Shown here: positions 15,469-25,997 of the stretch, in pieces | Numbering within the stretch: the stretch's first letter is position 1 | Layout: the number at the start of each line of letters is the position of its first letter | Assembly: GCF_019645875.1 (NCBI RefSeq) | Contig: NZ_CP081000.1 | Coordinates: 1,426,001-1,490,000 of the forward strand | Direction of reading: 5' to 3' | Source of the DNA: Mycolicibacterium senegalense | Lineage (GTDB): Bacteria > Actinomycetota > Actinomycetes > Mycobacteriales > Mycobacteriaceae | DNA: 64,000 bases | Notes under the pieces: generated by a model | Seen by the model: the letters and a program-made list of their open reading frames with translations, nothing else | What the model was told of the DNA's origin: nothing | Databases searched by the model: none | Program-made: the position numbers and the translations under genes

Positions 15469-16098
15469 ATGGGCAACGTCGGTCTCCTTTACGTCGGCGC
15501 AGTGCTTTTCGTCAACGGGTTGATGCTGTTGGATGTCGTGCCCGCACGGTCGGCGGCGGTGCTGAACCTGTTCGTCGGCGCCCTGCAGTGTGTGCTGCCG
15601 ACGGTCATGTTGGTGATCGCCGCCGGGGACCCCGCCGCCGTCCTGGCCGCATCGGGGCTGTACCTGTTCGGATTCACCTACCTCTACGTGGGGATCGTCA
15701 ACCTGGCCGGGCTGGAACCCGAAGGCATCGGCTGGTTTTCGCTCTTCGTCGCCGGAGGAGCGGTGGTGTACTCCGCCCTGTCGTTCACCGTCGTCAACGA
15801 TCCCGTGTTCGGGGTCATTTGGCTCGCCTGGGCAGTGCTGTGGCTGTTGTTCTTCCTGGTGCTCGGGCTTCACCGGGCCCGGCTGACCCGCTTCACCGGC
15901 TGGTCGGTGGTACTGCTCAGCCAGCCGACGTGCACGCTTCCCGCGTTTCTGATGCTCAGCGGCAACTACCGCACCTCGCCCGGCATCGCGGCGATCTGGG
16001 CGGTGGGACTCGCCGCCCTGCTGTTCGTCGCCAGGGTGCTCAGCTCGCACCGCGCACACCAACCACGCACGGCCGCAACCGAACCCGTATTCAGCTGA
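15469..16098 (+). CDS. amiS: AmiS/UreI-family amide channel
   Basis: A 209-residue polytopic membrane protein with six to seven predicted transmembrane segments, starting GLLYVGAVLFVNGLMLLDVVP, a typical AmiS/UreI opening, and containing YLFGFTYLYVGIVNLAGLEPEGIGWFSLFV-like helices (residues about 63-95) with the conserved YLYVGI and GWFSLFV elements. Family members are proton-gated urea channels or amide porters. Placed between the amide sensor and the amidase, it should admit short aliphatic amides or urea. ATG 15469 follows TTGAGGTG at good spacing. Confidence 0.92.
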   Translation: MGNVGLLYVGAVLFVNGLMLLDVVPARSAAVLNLFVGALQCVLPTVMLVIAAGDPAAVLAASGLYLFGFTYLYVGIVNLAGLEPEGIGWFSLFVAGGAVVYSALSFTVVNDPVFGVIWLAWAVLWLLFFLVLGLHRARLTRFTGWSVVLLSQPTCTLPAFLMLSGNYRTSPGIAAIWAVGLAALLFVARVLSSHRAHQPRTAATEPVFS

Positions 16099-16128
16099 AT
16101 TATCACCACCCACATCAAGGAGTAAACA

Positions 16129-17166
16129 ATGAGGCACGGAGATATCTCGTCCAGCAACGACACCGTCGGCGTCGCCGTGGTGAACTACAAGATGCCCCGG
16201 CTGCACACCCGGGCCGAAGTGCTCGACAACGCCCGCAAGATCGCGGACATGCTGATCGGCATGAAGTCGGGCCTGCCCGGCATGGATCTCGTTGTGTTCC
16301 CCGAGTATTCGACGCAGGGAATCATGTACGACGAGCAGGAGATGTATGACACGGCGGCCACCGTCCCAGGTGACGAGACCGCCATCTTCTCGGCCGCCTG
16401 CCAGGAGGCCGGAACGTGGGGCGTCTTCTCCATCACCGGTGAGCGCCATGAGGACCACCCGAACAAGCCGCCTTACAACACCCTCGTGTTGATCGACGAC
16501 AAGGGCGAGATCGTGCAGAAGTACCGCAAGATCCTGCCGTGGTGCCCGATCGAGGGTTGGTACCCGGGCGACACCACGTACGTCACCGACGGCCCGAAGG
16601 GTCTCAAGATCTCCCTGATCATCTGTGACGACGGGAATTACCCGGAGATCTGGCGGGACTGCGCGATGAAGGGTGCCGAGCTGATCGTGCGCTGCCAGGG
16701 CTACATGTACCCGGCCAAAGACCAGCAGGTGCTGATGGCCAAGGCCATGGCGTGGGCCAACAACTGCTATGTGGCAGTGGCCAACGCGGCCGGCTTCGAC
16801 GGGGTCTATTCCTACTTCGGCCATTCGGCGATCATCGGGTTCGACGGGCGTACCCTCGGCGAAACCGGTGAGGAAGAGTACGGAATCCAGTACGCACAAC
16901 TGTCTTTGGCCGCGATCCGCGATGCGCGGGAGAACGACCAGTCACAGAATCACCTGTTCAAGCTGCTGCACCGTGGCTACTCCGGCGTGCATGCGGCCGG
17001 CGACGGCGACAAGGGTGTGGCCGACTGCCCCTTCGAGTTCTACAAGCTGTGGGTGACCGACGCGCAGAAGGCTCAGGAGCGGGTCGAGTCGATCACCAGG
17101 ACCACGGTCGGAGTCGCCGACTGCCGGGTCGGTTCACTTCCGGTCGAGCAGACCGTCGAAGCCTGA
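16129..17166 (+). CDS. amiE: Aliphatic amidase (acylamide amidohydrolase)
   Basis: A 345-residue nitrilase-superfamily enzyme hydrolysing short aliphatic amides to the acid and ammonia. The Glu-Lys-Cys triad is intact at the canonical positions: Glu59 (VVFPEYS), Lys134 (YRKILPW) and Cys166 ([10 protein letters not shown]). Length and nearly every motif agree with Pseudomonas aeruginosa AmiE from memory, including the start [20 protein letters not shown]. An AAGGAG ribosome-binding site precedes the ATG. The homohexameric cytosolic enzyme would use amides delivered by AmiS and feed ammonia to nitrogen metabolism. The unusually high resemblance to a proteobacterial enzyme is compatible with horizontal spread of the operon. 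Confidence 0.97.
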   Translation: MRHGDISSSNDTVGVAVVNYKMPRLHTRAEVLDNARKIADMLIGMKSGLPGMDLVVFPEYSTQGIMYDEQEMYDTAATVPGDETAIFSAACQEAGTWGVFSITGERHEDHPNKPPYNTLVLIDDKGEIVQKYRKILPWCPIEGWYPGDTTYVTDGPKGLKISLIICDDGNYPEIWRDCAMKGAELIVRCQGYMYPAKDQQVLMAKAMAWANNCYVAVANAAGFDGVYSYFGHSAIIGFDGRTLGETGEEEYGIQYAQLSLAAIRDARENDQSQNHLFKLLHRGYSGVHAAGDGDKGVADCPFEFYKLWVTDAQKAQERVESITRTTVGVADCRVGSLPVEQTVEA

Positions 17167-17177
17167 AGGGCCGCGCG

Positions 17178-18263
17178 TTGCCATACCTCACCGATATGTA
17201 CCACGAGCAGAACCGCAACTCGGCGCGGGTGGCCGAAGAACCTGCCGCCCCAACGGGTTCCGCCGGTGGGTTCGACCCCGACGCGCTGTCGCGGAAGCTC
17301 AACGCGGCGATTCTCGGGCAGCGTGCCGCGGTCGACGCGGTGGTGCGCGCGGTCTCGATCGCGCACATCGGTGTGGCCGACCCCGGTCGGCCCCTGTCCA
17401 GTGTCCTGCTGGTGGGGCCGACCGGAGTCGGGAAAACCGAACTGGTGCGGCAGGTCGCCGCCGCACTGCGGACCGGCCCGGACGACATGTGCCGAATCGA
17501 CATGAGCGCACTGGCCCAGGAACACTACGCGGCATCGCTCTCGGGTGCGCCCCCGGGCTACGCGGGCAGCAAGGAATCGTTCACGCTGTTCGACAAGGCC
17601 AAGATCGAGGGCGGGCCGTATCTGCCCGGCATCGTGTTGTTCGACGAGGTCGAGAAGGCCGACGCCACCGTGCTGCGAGCGCTGCTGCACGTTCTGGACA
17701 CCGGTGAATTGCGGTTGGCCAACGGTCAGCAGAAGATCTCATTCCGCAACAGCTACATCTTCCTGACCTCCAACATCGGCTCTTCGGAGGCTGCCGCGCT
17801 GCAGCGGTCCAGGAGGAAACGATGGCGGCGCTTCGGGTTTCGGCCGGCGACCACCTCGGATCTGGTGCGCCAGGCGGTCGAATCGTTCTTCGATCCGGAA
17901 TTCTTCAACCGGATCGACGAGACCGTCGTGTTCGACGCTTTCGACGACGACACCGCAGAACGCGTGACCCGCAAGGAGGTCCGTGATCTCGTCGGCCGGC
18001 TCAAACGGCGCGGGGTGGAACTCCAGGTGGACGACGACGTCATCCAGTTCGTCCGGCGCAGCGGATTCGATCCGGTGTACGGGGCCAGGGGACTGCGGCG
18101 GGCCATCCGCACCGAACTCGCCGAATCCGTCGCGCGCACCGTCCTCACCAACCGGTCATCGCCCCGCCCGCTCGTGCTGAGAGCTCACCTCGCCGAGGGG
18201 GATCTGGTGGTCGTATCCGCGAGTGATTCCCGGCCGAACACGGTGGCAGAGGTCGGCGGTTAG
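17178..18263 (+). CDS. amiB: AmiB, AAA+ chaperone-like ATPase of the amidase operon
   Basis: A 361-residue ClpA/ClpX-like AAA+ protein: Walker A VGPTGVGKTE near residues 79-88, the pore-region GAPPGYAG, Walker B GIVLFDEVEKAD, sensor FLTSNIGSS, the arginine-finger segment FFNRIDE and a D2-small-type C-terminal domain GARGLRRAI. Pseudomonas AmiB has the same architecture and was proposed to energise the amide transporter with AmiS. No N-terminal Clp repeat or ClpP-binding loop is evident. The TTG at 17178 has GAAGGG seven nucleotides upstream and gives a start like the family; it lies 11 nt after amiE. The 3' end overlaps a convergent transporter gene by 4 nt. Confidence 0.9.
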   Translation: MPYLTDMYHEQNRNSARVAEEPAAPTGSAGGFDPDALSRKLNAAILGQRAAVDAVVRAVSIAHIGVADPGRPLSSVLLVGPTGVGKTELVRQVAAALRTGPDDMCRIDMSALAQEHYAASLSGAPPGYAGSKESFTLFDKAKIEGGPYLPGIVLFDEVEKADATVLRALLHVLDTGELRLANGQQKISFRNSYIFLTSNIGSSEAAALQRSRRKRWRRFGFRPATTSDLVRQAVESFFDPEFFNRIDETVVFDAFDDDTAERVTRKEVRDLVGRLKRRGVELQVDDDVIQFVRRSGFDPVYGARGLRRAIRTELAESVARTVLTNRSSPRPLVLRAHLAEGDLVVVSASDSRPNTVAEVGG

Positions 18264-19123
18264 CCGAGCGGCTCGGCAGGCCTGGCGTGCGCCGAGCGCA
18301 CCGCGCCGATACTGGCGACGGTGACGAGCGCGACGCCGAGGTAGCCGAGCAGCCCGATCTGTTGACCGAGCACCACCAGGCCGGCCAGTGCCGCGGTGAC
18401 CGGTGACAGGCACGTCAGCACCGCGAATGTGGCCGGTGGGAGCCGACGCAGGGAGATCAGCTCCAACGAATACGGGATCACCGAAGACAGCACCCCGACG
18501 GCAGCGCCCACCCCGAGCACGTGCCAGGTGAGTGCTGTCGGGTCCACCGAGACCAGTGCGAACGGCGCCACGGCGAGCGCACCCATGGCGGTGGCCAGGG
18601 CCAGGCCGTCGACCCGCCGAAACTCGGCGGCCGTGCGGGCCGAGGCCAGGATGTAGCCGGCCCAGGCGACGCCCGCGGCGGCTGCGAACGCGAATCCCGA
18701 GGCTTCGAAGTGCCCGCCGCCGGGCAGGCCCAGCAGTGCGACCCCGGCGAAGGCCAGCACCGCCCACAACCACGCTATCCGCCGCGTGCTGGTCACCACC
18801 GAAAGGATCAGTGGCCCAAGGGCTTCGACGGTGACTGCGACGCCGAGCGGAATGCGCGCGATCGCCAGATAGAAGCAGAAGTTCATCACGGCCAACGTTG
18901 CTGCCAGTGCGACCGCCGCACCCCAGGCCGGTCGCGTCAGGCCCCGAACGGCCGGGCGGACCGCCACGCACAGGATGACGCCTGCCACCGCGAACCGGGC
19001 GAACAGCGCACCGACGGTGCCGACCGCGGCGAACAGCCCGACCGCGACGGCGGCGCCCACCTCCTGGCTGATTGCGGCGATCACCACCAGCAGCGCCGCG
19101 CCACTTGTGGCGCGAGTGGTCAC
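18260..19123 (-). CDS. EamA/DMT-superfamily transporter
   Basis: A 287-residue membrane protein with ten predicted helices in two EamA repeats, for example LLVVIAAISQEVGAAVAVGLF at the start, NFCFYLAIARIPLGVAVTVEALGPL ending the first repeat, and SLELISLRRLPPATFAVLTCLSPV ending the second, both marking the family hinge helices. Members export amino acids or metabolites; the substrate is unknown. The GTG start at 19123 overlaps the stop of the upstream TetR gene, so it is co-translated with its probable regulator. Confidence 0.9.
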   Translation of the reverse strand: MTTRATSGAALLVVIAAISQEVGAAVAVGLFAAVGTVGALFARFAVAGVILCVAVRPAVRGLTRPAWGAAVALAATLAVMNFCFYLAIARIPLGVAVTVEALGPLILSVVTSTRRIAWLWAVLAFAGVALLGLPGGGHFEASGFAFAAAAGVAWAGYILASARTAAEFRRVDGLALATAMGALAVAPFALVSVDPTALTWHVLGVGAAVGVLSSVIPYSLELISLRRLPPATFAVLTCLSPVTAALAGLVVLGQQIGLLGYLGVALVTVASIGAVRSAHARPAEPLG

Positions 19124-19731
19124 ACCGGCACCGACAGCGTGGCTCCGGTGGCCAGCTCCGCATAGCCCCGCATCAGCCGCAGCGCGGTGGACCGGTCGAG
19201 GTCGGGATCGCGCGCCACGATGCGGTACCCGAGGTAGTCCTCCATCGCCATGAGTGTCATCGCGATGTCGCGGGGTGGTGCGGATAGGGTGAAATCACCT
19301 GCGGTAGAGCCGGTTTCGAGAATCGAGGCGTAGAGATTCACCTGCCGGTGGTAAATGTGCTGAACATCGCGGCGCTGGTGGAGTTCGAACCCGGCGGCCA
19401 GTACGGCGCGCCAGATGGCGCGCCACTCGGCGTCCTCGGGACCGCTGGGCAGCCCGGCGGCGATGGTCAGCGCGAGCTGGTCGCGAGCGCTCTCCGTGCG
19501 GCGGACCACTGCGAGCCGGTCGTCGTAGAACCGGCTGTCGGAGCGTTGGGCGAGCTCGGAGAGCAGTTCTTCCATCTCTCGGAAGTAGTACCGCACGGCG
19601 TTCGGGGTGAGCCCGAGCTCGGCGGCCACATCGGCGATCCGCAAGGTGGCCAGGTCGTGGCGCTCGATCAACGTGATCGCCGCCTCGAGAATCTCTTCGC
19701 GTCGTTGTGCCTGTCGGTTCGGCCTTGCCAC
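19120..19731 (-). CDS. TetR-family transcriptional regulator
   Basis: A 203-residue regulator. The N-terminal HTH runs RREEILEAAITLIERHDLATLRIADVAAELGLTPNAVRYYF (residues about 9-50) with the usual TetR recognition helix, then an all-helical ligand domain with TLMAMEDYLGYRIV. GTG 19731 is preferred because AAGGA lies 8 nt upstream; an in-frame ATG at 19788 adds 19 residues of unlikely sequence. It forms an operon with the EamA transporter and is divergent from the peptidase-permease pair, so it may control both. Confidence 0.88.
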   Translation of the reverse strand: MARPNRQAQRREEILEAAITLIERHDLATLRIADVAAELGLTPNAVRYYFREMEELLSELAQRSDSRFYDDRLAVVRRTESARDQLALTIAAGLPSGPEDAEWRAIWRAVLAAGFELHQRRDVQHIYHRQVNLYASILETGSTAGDFTLSAPPRDIAMTLMAMEDYLGYRIVARDPDLDRSTALRLMRGYAELATGATLSVPV

Positions 19732-19790
19732 AGCTCCATCCTTCCGGATTTCCCCATTCTGGTTGCGCGGGGAGCCCCTCAAGGTCATTA

Positions 19791-19807
19791 TTTTCCGATC
19801 GTGAAAA
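19791..19807. promoter_or_regulatory. TTTTC-CGATCG-TGAAAA dyad upstream of the peptidase gene
   Basis: A near-palindrome centred on CGATCG with TTTTC and GAAAA arms lies between the TetR start and the peptidase start (19830). This is the only AT-rich dyad in the divergent region and is a candidate TetR operator. Confidence 0.35.
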
Positions 19808-19829
19808 AAACGCTAGAGACGGAGGCCGT

Positions 19830-20954
19830 ATGACGAATGGCTCCCAACAGCCGAGACCGCGCGCCCGTGACATCGGCGTCGTGCTGGGCGAACACCCCAC
19901 CGGTCCGCACAACGCCATCACCGACGTGGCCGGGGTCCGCGTCGGCCACACCACGATCCAGCTGCCCGGCCCGAATCCGGTGAACACCGGAGTCACCGTC
20001 GTCGTCCCGCATCCCGGCATCTTCAACGAGCCGGTGTTCGCCGGCGCGCACCGCCTCAACGGCAGCGGCGAACTCACCGGGCTGGAGTGGATCCGCGAAT
20101 CCGGCGAGCTCACCACGGCCATCGCCCTGACCAACACGCACAGCGTCGGGGTGGTGCGCGATGCGCTGGTCGACGCTCAGGTGCAGGCTCGCGGCGAGGG
20201 TCTGTACTGGTCACTGCCGGTGGTGGGGGAGACCTACGACGGGCTGCTCAACGACATCAACGGTCACCACGTGCGCGCCGAACACGTCCACGCCGCGCTG
20301 GCCGCGGCCTCCGACGGACCGGTGGCCGAGGGCAACGTCGGCGGTGGAACCGGGATGATCTGCCACGGTTTCAAAGGTGGCATCGGTACCGCCTCCAGGG
20401 TCACCGACACCGCGGGCGGGCGCTACACCGTGGGCGCTCTGGTCCAGGCCAACCACGGCCGACGCGAGCGGCTGCGGATCAGCGGCGTGCACGTCGGCGA
20501 GTTGATCGGCCCGGAATTGATTCCCACGCCCGACCCGCCGATGGCCTACCAGCCCGGCTCCGGTTCGATCATCGTGGTCATCGCCACCGACGCACCGCTG
20601 CTGCCGCACCAGTGCACGCGCCTGGCGCAGCGCGCGGCCCTGGCCGTCGGCCGTCTCGGCGGGACCGGCGAGCAATACAGCGGTGACCTGATGCTGGCCT
20701 TCTCCACCGGAAACCGCGGCATCCCGCCCTACGCCTGGGACGAGAACGTCAACGTGGAGCGCCCCGAGATCGGGGTGCGCATGATGGCGCCCCAGCTCAT
20801 GACCCGGCTGTTCGATCTGGTGATCGAGGCCACCGAGGAAGCCATCGTCAACGCGTTGGTGGCGGCCGAGACCCTGACCGGCCGGGGCGGGCTGACCGCG
20901 CACGCCCTCGACCACAAACTGCTGCACGCCGCACTGCTGTTGGAGGGACATTGA
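19830..20954 (+). CDS. P1-family aminopeptidase/D-esterase (DmpA-like)
   Basis: A 374-residue member of the DmpA/BapA family, N-terminal-nucleophile hydrolases that self-cleave and release N-terminal residues from peptides or amides. Characteristic blocks are PTGPHNAITDVAGVRVGH near the start, LTNTHSVGVVRDAL, the glycine-rich GNVGGGTGMICHGFKGGIGTAS in which autocleavage before the Ser/Thr nucleophile is expected in GIGTAS, and the late LMLAFSTGNRG segment. ATG 19830 has GGAGG four nucleotides upstream. There is no signal peptide, so it is cytosolic. It is coupled to an APC permease by a TTGA overlap, which suggests uptake of an amino acid derivative and its hydrolysis. Confidence 0.9.
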   Translation: MTNGSQQPRPRARDIGVVLGEHPTGPHNAITDVAGVRVGHTTIQLPGPNPVNTGVTVVVPHPGIFNEPVFAGAHRLNGSGELTGLEWIRESGELTTAIALTNTHSVGVVRDALVDAQVQARGEGLYWSLPVVGETYDGLLNDINGHHVRAEHVHAALAAASDGPVAEGNVGGGTGMICHGFKGGIGTASRVTDTAGGRYTVGALVQANHGRRERLRISGVHVGELIGPELIPTPDPPMAYQPGSGSIIVVIATDAPLLPHQCTRLAQRAALAVGRLGGTGEQYSGDLMLAFSTGNRGIPPYAWDENVNVERPEIGVRMMAPQLMTRLFDLVIEATEEAIVNALVAAETLTGRGGLTAHALDHKLLHAALLLEGH

Positions 20955-22362
20955 GTACGCCGGACACCGTCACCAGCGGGGAACATCAGCGTCTGCAGGG
21001 AAGGCTCGGCCCGGTCGGCGTGGTGTTCATGGTCGTCGCCGCCGCCGCTCCGCTGACCGTGATCGGCGGCAACATGCCGCTGGGCATGGGCTTGGGCAAC
21101 GGCGCCGGGGCTCCGGTCGGATTCATCATCGCGGCCCTGGTGCTGCTGGTGTTCAGCATCGGGTTCGTCGCGATGACGCCCTACGTGCCGGAGGCCGGCG
21201 CCTTCTTCTCCTACGTGACGCTGGGACTCGGCCCGCGCCTGGGCAGCGGCATCGCCGCAGTCGCCCTGATCGCCTACACCGCGATCCAGGTGGGCATCTA
21301 CGGATACATCGGCTGGGCCATCGGTGACACGGTGCGGTTCTACGGCGGTCCGGAAATACCATGGCCGGTCTACTCTTTGGCCACTCTGGCAATCGTCGCC
21401 CTGTTGGGCTATCGGCACATCGAACTCAGCGCCAAAGTGCTCGGCGTCGCCCTCGTCTGCGAAATCGGCATCGTGGTCCTGCTGGACCTGGTGATCGTGG
21501 CCCACCCCGGGCCAGCCGGGCTCAGCCTGGCTTCCTTCACACCGGCGGTATTCACCGACGGCGTGCTCGGCATCGCGGTGCTGTTCGCGCTCACCGGATT
21601 CATCGGCTTCGAAGCCACGGCGGTCTTCCGTGACGAGGCTCGCGATCCCGAGCGCACCATCCCGCGGGCCACCTACGCCGCGGTGTTGCTGATCGGCGGC
21701 TTCTACGCAGTGACCTGCTGGGCCTTCGTCGTGGCGATCGGCCCCGACCAGGTCGCGGAGGTAGCCCAACGCACCCTCGACGGTGACGCCAACATGCTGC
21801 TGGACACCACGAACGACAACCTGGGCCGGCTGGGGCGCGACATCGTCAACGTGCTGCTGTTGACCAGTCTGTTCGCCTGCGTCCTGTCCTTCCACAATGT
21901 GATCGCTCGCTATCAGTTCGCGCTGGCCCGAAAAGGCTTGCTGCCCAAACCTGTTGCAGTCGTGCACGGCCGGCATGGCTCGCCGTCTGTGTCGTCGCTC
22001 GTGCAGACCGTCACGGCCACGGTGATCGTGAGCATCCTCGCGGTGCTCGGAGTCGACCCGCTGGTCGGTGTGTTCGGGTCGATGGCCGGAGTCGCCACCG
22101 TCGGCATGGTTCTGCTCATGCTCACCACGTCAGTGGCGGTATTGGTCTACTTCCTCCGCCACGCCGAGCACGCGAGCGGACGCCTCTGGCAGACCCGTAT
22201 CGCGCCGATCCTGGCTTGTGCCGGACTGTTGGGCAGCCTGTGGTTGGTGCTCACCAACTTCACCCTGGTGACCGGTGGCAGCGCGACCCTCAGCGCGATC
22301 CTGGCTGCCATTCCGTTCGCCGGGCTACTGGTGGGCGCACTGGCGCGCCGGCCGCAACCGGC

Positions 22363-22372
<10 letters not shown>
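20951..22372 (+). CDS. APC-superfamily amino acid permease
   Basis: A 473-residue permease with about twelve transmembrane segments. TM1 carries the unwound glycine motif (AAAAPLTVIGGNMPLGMGLGNG), and FALTGFIGFEATAVFRDEARDPERTIPRA is the TM6 to loop signature of APC amino acid carriers, with SFHNVIARYQFALARKGLLP later. The TTG at 20951 overlaps the peptidase stop and follows GGAGGG. The substrate is unknown; coupling to the P1 peptidase points to an N-acyl or peptidyl amino compound. The gene overlaps convergent rmlC by 10 nt. Confidence 0.9.
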
Positions 22373-23969
<1,597 letters not shown>

Positions 23970-23991
23970 TCAACCCTAATGGGCAAACCCC

Positions 23992-24843
23992 TCAGCTTTT
24001 GAGACCCAGCGGTCCGGCCAGCTCGGTCAACGTCGGGATCAGCTTGTCTTTGCCGCCGAGTACCTGAATCGCGACATGGTCGGCGCCGTTGGCGACATGT
24101 TGCTGCAAACGCGCCGCGATGGCGTCTGCCGTGCCATGCGCGACGACCGCGTCGATCAGCTTGTCGCTGCCGGGCTTGGCGATGTCGTTTTCGGTGAATC
24201 CGAGCCGACGCCAGTTGTTCAGGTAATTGCTCAGATTCAGATAGAAGTCGACCGTGTCGCGTCCGATCGCGCGGGCCGCGGCACCGTCGGTGCTCAGCAC
24301 CACTTTGTGCTCGGGAGCCAGGAACACCGACTCGCCCAGCACGTCGCGGGCATGGGCAGTGTGCTCGGGAGTCGTCAGATAGGGGTGTGCGCCCGCGCTG
24401 CGGTTGGCCGCGAGCCGCAACACCTTGTCGCCCAGCGCGGCGATCACCAGCCTGCTGGTCGGAACCTTGGCCGCGTCCAGCGCGTCGAGGTATTCCACCA
24501 GTGCGTCGTAGGGCTTGCGGTACTCGTCGGTGTGTTCGGGATGCCCGACGCCGATGCCCAGCAGAAAGCGGCCGGGGTGTGCCGCTTCGATGCGATGAAA
24601 CGATTCGGCGACCGCCGCGGCGTCGGCGGTCCAGATGTTGACGATGCCGGTGGCCAGCTGAAGACCTTCGGTGCGCTCGAGGATGGGTTCGGCGAACGCG
24701 AGGTCGGCGGCGGGGGAGCCACCCACCCACAGCGCGCCGTAACCCAGTTTCTCGATTTCGGCGGCCTGGTCAGGCTGCACCGCCCCGAACGTCCACACCC
24801 CGTAGCGGCCCAGATCCGGTTTGAGCGAAAGCGATTCGGTCAT
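23992..24843 (-). CDS. LLM-class (F420-dependent-like) oxidoreductase
   Basis: A 283-residue luciferase-like TIM barrel, similar in place and type to Rv3463 in M. tuberculosis. Motifs include KLGYGALWVGGSPAADL near the N-terminus, LQLATGIVNIWTADA, HPGRFLLGIGVGHPEHTDEYRKPYDAL and AHGTADAIAARLQQHVANGADHV. The family usually binds coenzyme F420, and the GIGVGH turn is characteristic. It is closely related to the next gene upstream, from which it was probably duplicated. The substrate is unknown. Confidence 0.88.
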   Translation of the reverse strand: MTESLSLKPDLGRYGVWTFGAVQPDQAAEIEKLGYGALWVGGSPAADLAFAEPILERTEGLQLATGIVNIWTADAAAVAESFHRIEAAHPGRFLLGIGVGHPEHTDEYRKPYDALVEYLDALDAAKVPTSRLVIAALGDKVLRLAANRSAGAHPYLTTPEHTAHARDVLGESVFLAPEHKVVLSTDGAAARAIGRDTVDFYLNLSNYLNNWRRLGFTENDIAKPGSDKLIDAVVAHGTADAIAARLQQHVANGADHVAIQVLGGKDKLIPTLTELAGPLGLKS

Positions 24844-24879
24844 CTACGAGTCCTTTTCTATCGCGGTCTGTCGGCGCTT

Positions 24880-25743
24880 CTAGGCCAGGCCGAGCGGCCC
24901 GGCGAGTTCGGCCAGCGCCGGTACCAGTTTGTCCGGTGAGGTCAACACTTGTACAGGCACATGGTCGGCGCCCGCGTCGCGATGCGCTCGCAGCCGCGCG
25001 GCCACCTCGTCCACCGTGCCATGCGCGACGACCGCGTCGATGAAGCGGTCACTGCCCGGCTTGGCCAGGTCCTCATCGGTGAAGCCGAGGCGCTTGAAGT
25101 TGTTGAGGTAGTTGCTCAAACCCAGGTAGATGTCGAGTGCCTTGCGTCCGATCGATCGGGCCTTGTCCACATCGGTGGTGAGCACCGCCTTGTGTTCGGG
25201 AGCCAGGAACGCGTCCGGCCCGATCAGCTCGCGGGCCTGTGCGGTGTGCTCCGGTGTGGTCAGGTACGGATGCGCTCCGGCCGAACGAGCCGCCGACAGT
25301 TTGAGCACTTTCGGGCCGAGAGCGGCTACCACCCGGCGGTTCTTCGGCACGCCGTACTCATCGAGTTTGTCGAGGTAGTCGGTGAGAGCGTCGAGCGGCT
25401 TGCGGTACTCGCCGACGGCCTCGCGGTGACCGACCCCGATGCCCAGCAGGAACCGGCCGGGGTAGGCGGCCTCGATGCGGTGAAACGATTCGGCGACCGG
25501 ACCGGCGGCCGCACTCCAGATGTTCACGATGCCGGTGGCCAGCTGCAAAGTGGTGGTGGCCGCCAGGATCGGATCGATCCACTCCAGCTCGGCGGGCGGT
25601 GACCCGCCGGCCCAGATCGCGCCGTAGCCCAGCCCTTCGATATCCCGCAGCTGCTGCGGCGACAGCTGCTGGAACTGCGAGTAGTGACCGAACGCTCCGA
25701 ATGTGCCGAGATCGGGCTTGGCGCCCGCTGTGGTCTGGGTCAT
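24880..25743 (-). CDS. LLM-class (F420-dependent-like) oxidoreductase, paralogue
   Basis: A 287-residue paralogue of the following minus-strand gene, with the same blocks: GLGYGAIWAGGSPPAEL, LQLATGIVNIWSAA, YPGRFLLGIGVGHREAVGEYRKPLDAL, SNYLNNFKRLGFTDEDLAKPGSDR and AHGTVDEVAARLRAHRDAGADHV. Only 36 nt separate the two, so they are probably co-transcribed. The main differences fall in the N-terminal 20 residues and a few substrate-side loops. Distinct substrates are possible but unknown. Confidence 0.88.
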   Translation of the reverse strand: MTQTTAGAKPDLGTFGAFGHYSQFQQLSPQQLRDIEGLGYGAIWAGGSPPAELEWIDPILAATTTLQLATGIVNIWSAAAGPVAESFHRIEAAYPGRFLLGIGVGHREAVGEYRKPLDALTDYLDKLDEYGVPKNRRVVAALGPKVLKLSAARSAGAHPYLTTPEHTAQARELIGPDAFLAPEHKAVLTTDVDKARSIGRKALDIYLGLSNYLNNFKRLGFTDEDLAKPGSDRFIDAVVAHGTVDEVAARLRAHRDAGADHVPVQVLTSPDKLVPALAELAGPLGLA

Positions 25744-25829
25744 GAACGTCTCAACCCGGGCGCATCCGGGGCCTATTCCTGGCGAATCACGCTGATTCTG
25801 GATCTGGCCGCTACTCCGACGCGGGCGTC

Positions 25830-25958
25830 GTCACTCCAGCGTGGCGCTCGGCACCGACGGCCACTCCAGCGTGACATTGGGGACGGCGCGGCCGCGGCGC
25901 CGGGGCGCGTTGTCACTCCAGCGGGGCGCTCGGCACCGACGGCCACTCCAGCGTGACA
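25830..25958. repeat. Tandem 47-bp intergenic repeats (82-bp period)
   Basis: The segment 25830-25876 recurs at 25912-25958 with a single mismatch. Within each copy the core CACTCCAGCG occurs twice, once at each end. A separate 15-bp direct repeat (CCGCTACTCCGACGC) brackets the array at 25808-25822 and 25995-26009; the second copy lies in the last codons of the kinase gene. The array fills the 254-nt gap between the kinase stop (25998) and the LLM start (25743). No gene is supported here. Confidence 0.85.
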
Positions 25959-25997
25959 ATCGCGGGCGAACTGGTACCGGCAGATCAGCCGGCTCCG

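Noticed and set aside
25684..25956. A 90-codon plus-strand frame over the tandem repeats
   Set aside because: It consists of the repeat units translated and overlaps the start of the LLM gene; there is no ribosome-binding site or homology.
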